From: Pelagihabitans pacificus | GTDB lineage: Bacteria; Bacteroidota; Bacteroidia; Flavobacteriales; Flavobacteriaceae | Length of the DNA: 64,000 nt | Reading direction: 5' to 3' | Assembly: GCF_009371985.2 (NCBI RefSeq) | Contig: NZ_VIKU02000008.1 | Span: forward strand, 1 to 64,000 | Shown here: positions 8,600 to 16,633 of the stretch, one piece after another | Layout of the letters: every line of letters begins with the position of its first letter | How positions within the stretch are numbered: the stretch's first letter is position 1 | Translations under genes and position numbers: made by a program | The notes under the pieces: model-generated | Seen by the model: only the letters and a program-made list of their open reading frames with translations | Told to the model about the DNA's origin: nothing | The model's database searches: none

Positions 8600-9505
8600 C
8601 TACATCCCTAATATCGCTTTAATTTTATAATAAATTCGGGTTTTTAAGGAATATATGGCGGTAAATTGATGAATAATTGGTTTCATCAGCATTGGTTGCA
8701 GCTGAAAATTAAATTGATGTTTTTCCGCTACGTCCAGATTGGTCGCAAATCTATTGTTGACGCTGGAAGTGTGGGTCGCTTGTTCGCCAAAACCGATATT
8801 TACGATTTTGGATACCGTCGGGTAAACCGTATAGAAATCATTTTTGAATTGGTGGTAGCACCAGCGTATCGCCCAGGAACTGATTTCGCCATTCATCTGG
8901 CTTTTCAGCATACCTGATAAGTCTGATCCCATTCGATTAAATCTTCTTTGTTCTATTGGGTTTTTGGAGAAAGACCGATAATCGGAAACATGCCAATCTA
9001 CCTGCTCCCAACGATTTTTCCAGGTAGCCCATCCCCAGGAACTGGCCCTTCCCGTAAAGTAATTGTCATAGGGGTAATCATCAGGCAATTTTATGGGCAT
9101 GGTATAGCCTGCGATAGAGAACACCTTTTGTTCTTTTTTGAAAGCACGTACTGCTTGGTTCATGAAGCTTAAAAAATTCGTGCTTGTAACCAGATCGTCT
9201 TCCAAAACAATGATGGAATCGTAGGTTTCCAAAATTTCCGTAACGCCTTGAATAATAGAATTGGCCAAACCCTTATTGCTTTCTGAAAATCTATACTGCA
9301 TTCTTTTAAAACCTTCAATGGTCTTAATATAATCCCGAACCGCCCGTACTGCAGCTATATCTTTTTCCCTTGGACCGTCACAAAATATAAACAACTCGCT
9401 TTCATCGGCCAGGGTACATTGTCGTAGGGCTGAAATGGTTTCTTGGAGATGGTCCAATCGGTTATAGGCAAATACGGCAATGGGGCTTGTACCTGTTTGG
9501 TGCAT
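8600..9505 (-). CDS. Glycosyltransferase, GT-A fold (GT2-like)
   Basis: A 301-residue cytoplasmic glycosyltransferase. The start (SPIAVFAYNRLDHLQETISAL) is the nucleotide-binding strand and helix of the GT-A fold, and SIIVLEDDLVTSTNFLSFMN carries the acidic EDD motif that binds metal and the sugar nucleotide. RASSWGWATWKNRW matches a motif common in bacterial GT2-like enzymes related to GNT-I. It sits between Wzc and the polymerase gene in the polysaccharide operon and probably adds one sugar of the repeat unit. Donor and linkage are unknown. Confidence 0.85.
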   Translation of the reverse strand: MHQTGTSPIAVFAYNRLDHLQETISALRQCTLADESELFIFCDGPREKDIAAVRAVRDYIKTIEGFKRMQYRFSESNKGLANSIIQGVTEILETYDSIIVLEDDLVTSTNFLSFMNQAVRAFKKEQKVFSIAGYTMPIKLPDDYPYDNYFTGRASSWGWATWKNRWEQVDWHVSDYRSFSKNPIEQRRFNRMGSDLSGMLKSQMNGEISSWAIRWCYHQFKNDFYTVYPTVSKIVNIGFGEQATHTSSVNNRFATNLDVAEKHQFNFQLQPMLMKPIIHQFTAIYSLKTRIYYKIKAILGM

Positions 9506-9575
9506 AAGATTCGTTTTAACCCATTACCAATATTTTGGTGTGGGCTTCTCATCGATAAAAGTACGCTACCTCAAT

Positions 9576-10802
9576 TTACGTAGCAATCGATTCTCTTGGA
9601 TATCGCTGTCGCTTTTTTTTCCTGACTTCTTCCTTGATGGGAACCGATAGTACAAATAAGCAAAGGGCCCAAAAATCTTGGGAGCTATACAAAGCAGAGG
9701 AAAACATGCCATAGATTAAAAGTTGTAAAAACATAAGTACAATCCAACTGGATTTGTGTCCGTTCAGTAGTAATCTGTAACTTTTTACAAAGGCAATCAT
9801 TGTCATAATTACAAAAGGAATACCTCCCAAAAGACCTGTTGTTATGAAGGCCTCTAGAAAAAAGTTATGCGGATATCCATTGCGCCCTATTCCGGATGAA
9901 ATCAAATAAAAATCACCGAATAAAGGAGATTCACGAAATAGTCGTAAGGCATTTGCATAAATTTGATCTCGCCCGCTGGTCTCTTTTTTCTCCAATGCAT
10001 TTACAACTCGATCGGCTAGGCCACTATCTACCGATTGGCCTATTTCAACAAGAAAATCCAAGGATAAATAAACCAGCAACCCCAAGGAAGCCGATACCAG
10101 AAGCCCCCTTAGCATACCCCATCTTGCAAACGTGTAAATGGTAGTGACAACTAAAAGCACCACGATAGGAGAACGCGAACCAGCTTTCATAATGGACAAA
10201 GCTCCTAAACAAAAAAGTAGGGAGAATATTAATTTGCTCCATTTGAAAGTCTTGTTTACCAGACCGTATAATGCTATTATGCACAACGCACAACCCATCT
10301 GCCCGTAATTAATAGTGTTGACCGTGGAATTGGCGTCAAAACGACCCTTTAGGGGGGGGGGACTCTTTTGAGCAAGAAAGAAAGCGATAATTAGGCCAAT
10401 TCCCAAAGTTATTATAAAGGTGTAAAATGATTCATTCGAACAAAAATCTTTGTCATATCGGAAGGACAGGGCAATCAGTATACTTACTAAGAAGCTGAAC
10501 AGATCGAAGGCGGAGCCAATGCCGATAGGGTATGACTGCATAAATATATCGATGAACATATTGATGAAATAAACAAATGCCGTAAAAACAAATAATTGTT
10601 CTAAGAGGTTGAGATTATAAACCTTTTTCTTGTAATTAAAGATGAGAAGTAAAGCCAAAGTACCTTTTACCGCCCAGTAAGGATAAATTACAAGTCGTGG
10701 GGTGATACCTATAACGTCAGGTATAAACGTGACCAGTAAAAAAACACTGAAAAAGTTTATGGAAAAATGCCATTTCTGTTTGTAAGATTTGAGCTTATCC
10801 AT
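9576..10802 (-). CDS. O-antigen ligase/polymerase family membrane protein (Wzy-like)
   Basis: A ~408-residue inner-membrane protein with about ten to eleven hydrophobic segments and a large periplasmic loop (around LVEIGQSVDSGLADRVVNALEKKETSGRDQIYANALRLFRESP, followed by GIGRNGYPHNFFLEAF). That loop and the PHNFFLE motif are typical of the Wzy_C / WaaL superfamily. The ATG at 10802 was chosen: it overlaps the stop of the upstream glycosyltransferase by ATGGATAA, which suggests coupled translation; an ATG at 10835 would give a 41 bp overlap. In this context it is most likely the polymerase that joins lipid-linked repeat units. Confidence 0.87.
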   Translation of the reverse strand: MDKLKSYKQKWHFSINFFSVFLLVTFIPDVIGITPRLVIYPYWAVKGTLALLLIFNYKKKVYNLNLLEQLFVFTAFVYFINMFIDIFMQSYPIGIGSAFDLFSFLVSILIALSFRYDKDFCSNESFYTFIITLGIGLIIAFFLAQKSPPPLKGRFDANSTVNTINYGQMGCALCIIALYGLVNKTFKWSKLIFSLLFCLGALSIMKAGSRSPIVVLLVVTTIYTFARWGMLRGLLVSASLGLLVYLSLDFLVEIGQSVDSGLADRVVNALEKKETSGRDQIYANALRLFRESPLFGDFYLISSGIGRNGYPHNFFLEAFITTGLLGGIPFVIMTMIAFVKSYRLLLNGHKSSWIVLMFLQLLIYGMFSSALYSSQDFWALCLFVLSVPIKEEVRKKKRQRYPRESIAT

Positions 10803-11952
10803 GTAATTTATACTTGGTCCTATGCCATACTTCACTTAAAGAAATAAAAAAAAGCGAAATCACGATGTACACAAAATTATCTTTCCTTGATTTATCAATG
10901 ATTTCTTCAAGTTTAGGCCCCAATTTATTTGACAAATAATCTTCGGTGAATTTCTTGTAAATAAAATTACAATACTCATCCCTATCTTTTGAATCGGAAG
11001 AAAATAAATTCAAATAGTTGTCAACTCCATATTTCGCACTGACCTTTGCTCTGGGGGAAAAATTGGCAGCGCGAATTTTTTCATAGGTATGTTGATTTAT
11101 TACTACGGGCAAGTGAGACTTGGCGCTATAGCCAAATACCATCAAATTCTTACTGGCCGCCTCTCCAAAACCTCTGCCTATACCTATAGCAACATTATAA
11201 TAAGTCATTAATTTTTTGACCTCTTTTGTATATTTATTTTCGGTAATTACGAAAATGTCTTCCAAATTATCAACTTGTTGCTTAAGGATTTCATATGTTT
11301 TTTGGTCTTGTATATGACCTATTAAATGCGTTTGTACATCCAAACCTTTTTCTTTTAAGAATACATGTAGTTTTATTGCCGATAGAAAAGGCTTTAGATA
11401 CGCTTCACAAATTCTGGAAACCCTCAAAATATTAAGAGTCTTTTTCGGGTATGAAATTTCGAAATCGTATATGAGCTCTTCATCTACTGAGAATTCGTCG
11501 ATTCGATTGGTCAATAAAAACTTATTCCTAGTGAAGTCAACTGGATTTTTGATGTTCTCCTGACTAAAATAGATACAATTCATAAAGAATAATGGATGTA
11601 TCCGGCTCGCCCCTCCCGGTAAAACTTGTATAAATAATATATTGTATTTCCAACAATAATAACGTAGTATTCGGCTTTGCAGGCTTTCTCCAAAAGAGAT
11701 AATTACATCAACATTGCTACGGTCAAGCATTTCGGATGTTTTGCGAATGAAATTAGCAGTTCCCTTCACATCCTCAAGTAAGTTTTTCCCTTCCGAATCC
11801 AATATGGAACTATCCAGTTCATTATAGTGCATGATCTGTACACCATGTCCCCTCTCGTAAAGTTGGCTATAATAGGTCAAAAGACTTCGATAGTGTCCCC
11901 CATTTCCACTATTCCGTCCTTTTACTGTTGAGATAAAAAATATGACTTTCAT
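10795..11952 (-). CDS. Glycosyltransferase, GT-B fold
   Basis: A 385-residue protein. The N-terminus (VIFFISTVKGRNSGNGGHYRSLLTYY) is a GT-B acceptor domain with the common GGHxR-type loop. The second half has a donor-domain pattern: LNILRVSRICEAYLKPF, then THLIGHIQDQKTYEILKQQV, then IGIGRGFGEAASKNLMVFGY, where the family EX7E position is replaced by GEAASKN. It resembles GT4-like enzymes of capsule loci but is divergent. It lies in the minus-strand operon between Wzx (161 bp upstream) and Wzy (8 bp overlap). It is AT-rich compared with housekeeping genes in the window. Confidence 0.75.
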   Translation of the reverse strand: MKVIFFISTVKGRNSGNGGHYRSLLTYYSQLYERGHGVQIMHYNELDSSILDSEGKNLLEDVKGTANFIRKTSEMLDRSNVDVIISFGESLQSRILRYYCWKYNILFIQVLPGGASRIHPLFFMNCIYFSQENIKNPVDFTRNKFLLTNRIDEFSVDEELIYDFEISYPKKTLNILRVSRICEAYLKPFLSAIKLHVFLKEKGLDVQTHLIGHIQDQKTYEILKQQVDNLEDIFVITENKYTKEVKKLMTYYNVAIGIGRGFGEAASKNLMVFGYSAKSHLPVVINQHTYEKIRAANFSPRAKVSAKYGVDNYLNLFSSDSKDRDEYCNFIYKKFTEDYLSNKLGPKLEEIIDKSRKDNFVYIVISLFFISLSEVWHRTKYKLHG

Positions 11953-12113
11953 TACTGCTTTCAGTGATTTTATTTATTGATGATTTTCCGAAAAGTAAGT
12001 CTAAAAAAATACAGTTTCCAATTGACGTGCATAGTTTTGATCCAAACAGGTAGTTCCCAGTATCAAATTATATTTATTTAGCTATGAAAAGCATAACTGA
12101 AAACGGTATAATC

Positions 12114-13406
12114 TTAATTTGTTAATTTTTTTAAGATAGTAAAAACTATATCGAAATCGGTTTTCTTGAGGTGCCAAACCTCCTTGAAAGAGATTTCGAC
12201 TTCTTTCAGATAAAAAAATAAAAATAATAGACTTGCAATACTATAACTGATAGTGGATGATAGGGCGGCACCGTTTGCCCCATCCTTAGGAATTAAAACT
12301 ATGTTTAAGACTATATTGATTAATAACGCAGGAATCATTGCTTTTGCTGCTATCCAAGGTTTTCCTTTTCCGGCCAAATCCATATTTAACACTTTAAATA
12401 TAATCATCAAAACCACCCCTGGTAGCAGTAACCTTAAAACCGTTGTACTTCCTGTAAAATCATCGCCGAACATTAATATGACTATGAAAGAAGCCATAAA
12501 GAATAAGACAACAGATAAAATACCGACAATTACAAAAGAAAACCGCAATAACTTCAATACCTTAAAGGAAAAATCTTTTCCATTTTTCGCTATTGCACTC
12601 CTAGCAAAAACTATCGTACTTAAAAGCATAGGTATTTGCCATAAATATTCTACTATTTTGACCCCTTTCCCATAGATACCTATCTCATATGCTGAAGAAA
12701 GTTTGTCTAATAAAATTACATCTATTTTATAGTTTAAACTTATGGTTAAAAGAGCGATGGCATAGACAAGACCAAGAGATAACATTGACTTGATTATTTT
12801 TATTTCAGGCCAAGAATTAAAATACCTAATAATATTGTCTTTTCTAATTAGGACAAGGGTAATTGAAATATTTCCTATCAATACAGCAATCAAGACCCCT
12901 GTGACTTTTAGATTAAAGACTAATAACAGAATAGTGTTTGACACAAACGTTACAAATACCGGGATCCAGTTAATTCTATTAAAATTACTTATCTTATTTT
13001 GACCCAGATAGATGCCGGAATTATAAGTATTATATAGGGAAAAGGGTAAGGGAGCAACGGCTAAAAGGCTCCAGGTAGTATTCTGACCATTACTGCTAAA
13101 TTTATAAATGAGGAAAAAGCAAGCTAAAAAACTTATGACAGAGGTGAATAACCAGATAAAAACTATGGCCTTTTTTATATCTTCCAATAAGTACTTTTCT
13201 TTGCCGACGAAGAATGTGGTGGCCTGCCTTATTCCTAAAGATCCTATTGTCATAAATAAGGAAGTATAAACTGTGAAGGAATCAATAATTCCGTTTGTAG
13301 CAGGCCCAAGTAATCTAGCAACCAATACAGAATTTAGTAAACCGAAAACAACAATAATAACTTTGCTGAAACCTACACTTGCGACATCCTTGTTAAATGA
13401 ATTCAT
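12114..13406 (-). CDS. Oligosaccharide flippase (Wzx family)
   Basis: A 430-residue polytopic membrane protein with about twelve hydrophobic segments, of the MATE/MVF/polysaccharide-transporter superfamily. It begins NSFNKDVASVGFSKVIIVVFGLLNSVLVARLLGPATNGIIDSF, close to the classic Wzx N-terminus with the R-LGP-N-G motif. It moves lipid-linked repeat units across the inner membrane. It overlaps the MurB-like gene by four bases (ATGA), so the two are translationally coupled. Base composition is clearly AT-rich, as is common for Wzx/Wzy genes that are exchanged between strains. Confidence 0.93.
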   Translation of the reverse strand: MNSFNKDVASVGFSKVIIVVFGLLNSVLVARLLGPATNGIIDSFTVYTSLFMTIGSLGIRQATTFFVGKEKYLLEDIKKAIVFIWLFTSVISFLACFFLIYKFSSNGQNTTWSLLAVAPLPFSLYNTYNSGIYLGQNKISNFNRINWIPVFVTFVSNTILLLVFNLKVTGVLIAVLIGNISITLVLIRKDNIIRYFNSWPEIKIIKSMLSLGLVYAIALLTISLNYKIDVILLDKLSSAYEIGIYGKGVKIVEYLWQIPMLLSTIVFARSAIAKNGKDFSFKVLKLLRFSFVIVGILSVVLFFMASFIVILMFGDDFTGSTTVLRLLLPGVVLMIIFKVLNMDLAGKGKPWIAAKAMIPALLINIVLNIVLIPKDGANGAALSSTISYSIASLLFLFFYLKEVEISFKEVWHLKKTDFDIVFTILKKLTN

Positions 13407-14263
13407 ATGATTCTTTGTTCAACCTCGAGACTGACGCCATATTCTTGAAAAACCTTTTTTTTGATTATTGTAATTAAATCCAAAATATTTTGTCCTGATG
13501 CATCATTGATGTTAACGATAAAACCAGCATGTTTGGTTGAAACTTGTGCTCCTCCAATCGTTAATCCTTTAAGACCTAAGTTCTCAATCATGGTGCCAAC
13601 ATAATAGCCCTTGGGTCTTTTAAAAACACTTCCAGCATTTGGATACTCTTTTGGTTGTTTTTCCCACCTTGCTTTTTTAATTCCCTCCATTTTTTCCCTA
13701 ATCAACTCAGGTTTTTCATGTTTGAGCTCCAATAAAACCCTTAGGATAACTGTATTGATATTTCGCTGAAAAAAACTATTACGATAGTCAAACTCGATTT
13801 CTTGACATGAGATTTCTTTAACCCTTAGAGTCGCTAAATCCAAATATCTAACACTTATTAACACATCTTTTATTTCTTCACCGCTGGCACCCGCATTCAT
13901 AACGATTGCCCCCCCCAAAGAACTTGGAATATCATAAAAAATCTCGAGTCCTGTAAGTCCCTGATTGTAAGCATATTCACTCAAAGCTTTCATATTGATG
14001 CCCGCTTCGGCTTCAATTCGATTATCGCCATGTTTATGGATGTTAGCGTAGGAGTCACCGAATATAATGAAGGTTTCATGGTAATAAGATTGTGAGAAAA
14101 TAATATTATAACCACCACCCAAGATTATCTTTTTAGTGTTTTTCTCAGTTTTATATATACTTATTATATCAGCTTCCGATTCTGGAAAATAGGCCTTTTT
14201 ACATGCAGATTTTATTTTATAACTGTTGTAATGAGTCAAATCGAAGTTTGAGAAGACTTTCAT
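13403..14263 (-). CDS. MurB-like UDP-N-acetylenolpyruvoylglucosamine reductase paralogue
   Basis: A 286-residue FAD-binding enzyme of the MurB family, which reduces the enolpyruvyl ether made by MurA to a lactyl ether with NADPH. Visible motifs: LGGGYNIIF (47-55, FAD loop), IPSSLGGAIVMNAGASGEE (112-130), the proton-donor region PNAGSVFKRP with Ser212, GGAQVSTKHAGFIVN (237-251) and a C-terminal SLEVEQ with the expected Glu. The short form matches type II MurB. It lies between an acetyltransferase (4 bp upstream) and Wzx (4 bp overlap), inside a polysaccharide operon rather than a cell-wall cluster. With the MurA-like gene upstream it probably makes a muramic-type or other lactyl sugar for the exported polymer; being the only murB of the genome cannot be ruled out. 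Confidence 0.9.
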   Translation of the reverse strand: MKVFSNFDLTHYNSYKIKSACKKAYFPESEADIISIYKTEKNTKKIILGGGYNIIFSQSYYHETFIIFGDSYANIHKHGDNRIEAEAGINMKALSEYAYNQGLTGLEIFYDIPSSLGGAIVMNAGASGEEIKDVLISVRYLDLATLRVKEISCQEIEFDYRNSFFQRNINTVILRVLLELKHEKPELIREKMEGIKKARWEKQPKEYPNAGSVFKRPKGYYVGTMIENLGLKGLTIGGAQVSTKHAGFIVNINDASGQNILDLITIIKKKVFQEYGVSLEVEQRII

Positions 14264-14267
14264 ACGC

Positions 14268-14798
14268 TTATATTATTTTAGCTGGGATACCAACGGCTAT
14301 TCTGTTCGGAGGTACATTTTTTAGCACAACCGCGTTAGCCCCAATTGTGGCGTTATCCCCTATTATTACATCTCCTATAATCTTTGCCCCCGCATAGATC
14401 TTTACATTGTTCCCAATTTTAGGATATTTGCGTTCAGAACCTATTTTGCCGTGACTTCCCAAAGTAACCTGTTGCCATATCTGAACATTGTCACCAATGC
14501 ATACATCATCACCGATAACAATGCCTAAAGGATGCATAAACTTGATTTCATGCCCGATTTGTGCAAAAAAGGAAATATGACAACCTCGTTTAATAATTTG
14601 TTTGCGCTTATAAAACTCAGGCAATATTTTTACCTGCTTTTCGATTAAAAATCTACCTAATCTATAGTTCAGAAGCAATCTGAATCTGGTATCAAAAAAA
14701 TAAATCCTTAATACGGTCAAAAAACATGTAGCCCCATGACATTTTAAATCGGATTTGATTTTTGACTTAAGACTTTTCAGACTCATTTTTTTAGACAA
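14268..14798 (-). CDS. Hexapeptide-repeat acetyltransferase (serine acetyltransferase-like)
   Basis: A 176-residue protein. The C-terminal two thirds form a left-handed beta-helix with hexapeptide turns (IGDDVCIGDNVQIWQQVTLG, KIGNNVKIYAGAKIIGDVIIGDNATIGANAVVLKNVP). The motif GHEIKFMHPLGIVIG with its catalytic His resembles CysE/WcaF-like acyltransferases. The N-terminal part is shorter than in true cysteine-pathway CysE. It overlaps the MurA-like gene by 8 bp and precedes the MurB-like gene by 4 bp, so it is likely to O-acetylate a sugar of the polysaccharide with acetyl-CoA rather than to make O-acetylserine. Confidence 0.85.
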   Translation of the reverse strand: MSKKMSLKSLKSKIKSDLKCHGATCFLTVLRIYFFDTRFRLLLNYRLGRFLIEKQVKILPEFYKRKQIIKRGCHISFFAQIGHEIKFMHPLGIVIGDDVCIGDNVQIWQQVTLGSHGKIGSERKYPKIGNNVKIYAGAKIIGDVIIGDNATIGANAVVLKNVPPNRIAVGIPAKII

Positions 14799-16032
14799 TT
14801 AAAGCACTCAATTTTTCATCTAAATTTTCATATCCTCTTTGAATCTGCCAGGCGTCTTCAATTATTGTTTCTCCCTCAGCAACCAGACCAGCCAGCAATA
14901 GAGCTATTCCAGCTCTTAAATCTAGTGCCCTCACATTTGTCCCTTTGAGGTTATGACCGCCCTGAATGGCAAGCAAATCGCCTTCAATTTGAAATCTCAT
15001 GCCCATTTTCGCTAGTTGATGCGCATAGCCGTATCTTCCCGGGAATCTCAAATCGATAATTTTTGACTCGCCTTTAGAAATTGCACCATAAACTGCAAAT
15101 AATGGCTGCATGTCGGAGTTGATTCCTGGATACGGTCCAGTACTAATATCTACCGGATAAGGAGATCCTCCAGTAACTATTAGACTTTTTGTGCCTTTGT
15201 AATAATTCATTCCGCTTTCCCTGAGGTAGACTAATGGGATTTCTAAATGGCTAAAAGGAAAATCCAAAATTTCTACATTGCCATTTGTAATTACTGAACC
15301 GATAGCCCAAGTAAGAGCTTCCATATTATCCGGTATTACCGTATGATCGGTTCCTTTCAGTCTTTCGACCCCCTTGATTACTATGCATTTTTGACCATAA
15401 ACACTAATCTTTGCTCCCATTTTATTAAGCATGGCAATCAGGTCCATAATTTCTGGGCGGATATGAGGATTCCAAAGGGTAGTCGTTCCAGAAGCTAAGA
15501 CTCCACATAAAATGGTATTTTCTGTAGCGCCTGTTGACCTAATTGGCAGGTTAATGTCTTTGCCTTTAAGCCGACCATCTTCAACCTTTGTGCAAAGATA
15601 ATTGTCCTCCTCCCAAACCTTTGCCCCAAGTTGCTCAAGCATCATTACATGAAGATCATATTTTCTATCACCTAGTTTGCAGCCACCAGGTAAAGGAACT
15701 TTCCCCTCACCAAATCTGGTTGTCAGAGCACCTAGTATCAACAAAGTGTTCCTGATAGATCTTCCTTTCCAGTCCAGAATAGTGCTGACATTGCCATCGT
15801 CTTCAGAAATGATAACTTTGTCTTTACCAGTTTGGCATATTTTTCCCAAATTTCGCAACATGTCGAGATGAATATGAATATCCAATAATTCATTTGGGAA
15901 ATTACCAATATGAATTACCTCATCTGTAAGAATAGAGGCTGCTAGAAGCCTTAATGAACTATTTTTCGCTCCACTTATTTTAACCTGTCCTTCTAATCTG
16001 CCAGGTGTTACTTTTCTAATGTTATTTTTCAT
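14791..16032 (-). CDS. MurA-like UDP-N-acetylglucosamine 1-carboxyvinyltransferase paralogue
   Basis: A 413-residue enolpyruvyl transferase of the EPSP synthase superfamily. It keeps the residues MurA needs: Lys23-Asn24 in ISGAKNSSLRLL, the loop LPGGCKLGDRKYDLH with the reactive Cys118 and Arg123, the Asp of YPGINSDMQPLF, and the Arg of DLRAGIALLLAG. It should therefore transfer enolpyruvate from PEP to the 3-OH of UDP-GlcNAc or a similar UDP-sugar, and would be fosfomycin sensitive since Cys is kept. It is the first gene of the minus-strand operon (MurA-like, acetyltransferase, MurB-like, Wzx), with a 600 bp AT-rich region upstream. Context points to polysaccharide precursor synthesis rather than bulk peptidoglycan. 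Confidence 0.92.
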   Translation of the reverse strand: MKNNIRKVTPGRLEGQVKISGAKNSSLRLLAASILTDEVIHIGNFPNELLDIHIHLDMLRNLGKICQTGKDKVIISEDDGNVSTILDWKGRSIRNTLLILGALTTRFGEGKVPLPGGCKLGDRKYDLHVMMLEQLGAKVWEEDNYLCTKVEDGRLKGKDINLPIRSTGATENTILCGVLASGTTTLWNPHIRPEIMDLIAMLNKMGAKISVYGQKCIVIKGVERLKGTDHTVIPDNMEALTWAIGSVITNGNVEILDFPFSHLEIPLVYLRESGMNYYKGTKSLIVTGGSPYPVDISTGPYPGINSDMQPLFAVYGAISKGESKIIDLRFPGRYGYAHQLAKMGMRFQIEGDLLAIQGGHNLKGTNVRALDLRAGIALLLAGLVAEGETIIEDAWQIQRGYENLDEKLSALIV

Positions 16033-16633
16033 AGTTTAAAATTTAAGTTTGGTTGTAAATAACTCTAATTTACTTTTCAAAAGAAATAACTCTTTTTTTT
16101 AATCAAATTGCAGAAAAGTTTCATGTTTAGCACAAACGATATCTATTACTTTCCATTCTACTTACTTTTTGTAGGTATAATTATTGATTAAATTTTGCAA
16201 TCTCAAATAATTAAAGGTTTAGCGACTCTTTTTGGTTATTTACGCTCAGTATAATTTTGAATTCATAATTACAATTTCATAAGAGACCGAATTAGATGAT
16301 ATGGGGTTCAGTGAAAATTTGTTCTGTGGTCTGCAGGACAAAGAATATACGTGCAAACTTATATTAATGTCTTATTGTTATCCTTAAATTTTGATTTTTT
16401 TCGATAAAAATAGTCTTAGTGCAATCAATAATTCGAAAGTATGCAAGGTAATGAAGGAAGAGCGTCTAACTTAGTTTTTATATTGAATGGCGGGCTTAAG
16501 AACCAAAAACTAAATATTCTTGTTAACTATACATCCAATATACCATACATCGATCTTTATCTTGTCGGCACAAGATTTATTTATATCTTTCCCCTCCATT
16601 CTGACCTGCACATGACTATTTAAAAGGAAAGAA
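16033..16633. other. AT-rich divergent regulatory region, 601 bp
   Basis: It separates the MurA-like gene (minus) from the secreted repeat protein (plus). It is very AT-rich. A TAAGTTTG box at 16044-16051 and a better-supported promoter at 16232-16259 read on the plus strand. A 60-codon frame at 16441-16623 has no protein-like features and is not called. No minus-strand TAnnTTTG box for the MurA-like operon was found. Confidence 0.5.
16232..16259 (+). promoter_or_regulatory. Flavobacterial-type promoter
   Basis: TTG at 16232-16234 and TAATTTTG at 16252-16259 with a 17 bp spacer fit the Bacteroidota pattern TTG-N17-23-TAnnTTTG. A transcript from here would have a leader of roughly 370 nt before the secreted repeat protein at 16634. 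Confidence 0.45.

Noticed and set aside
16441-16623. A 60-codon frame upstream of the secreted repeat protein
   Set aside because: AT-rich, no protein-like pattern; more likely the long leader of the next gene.
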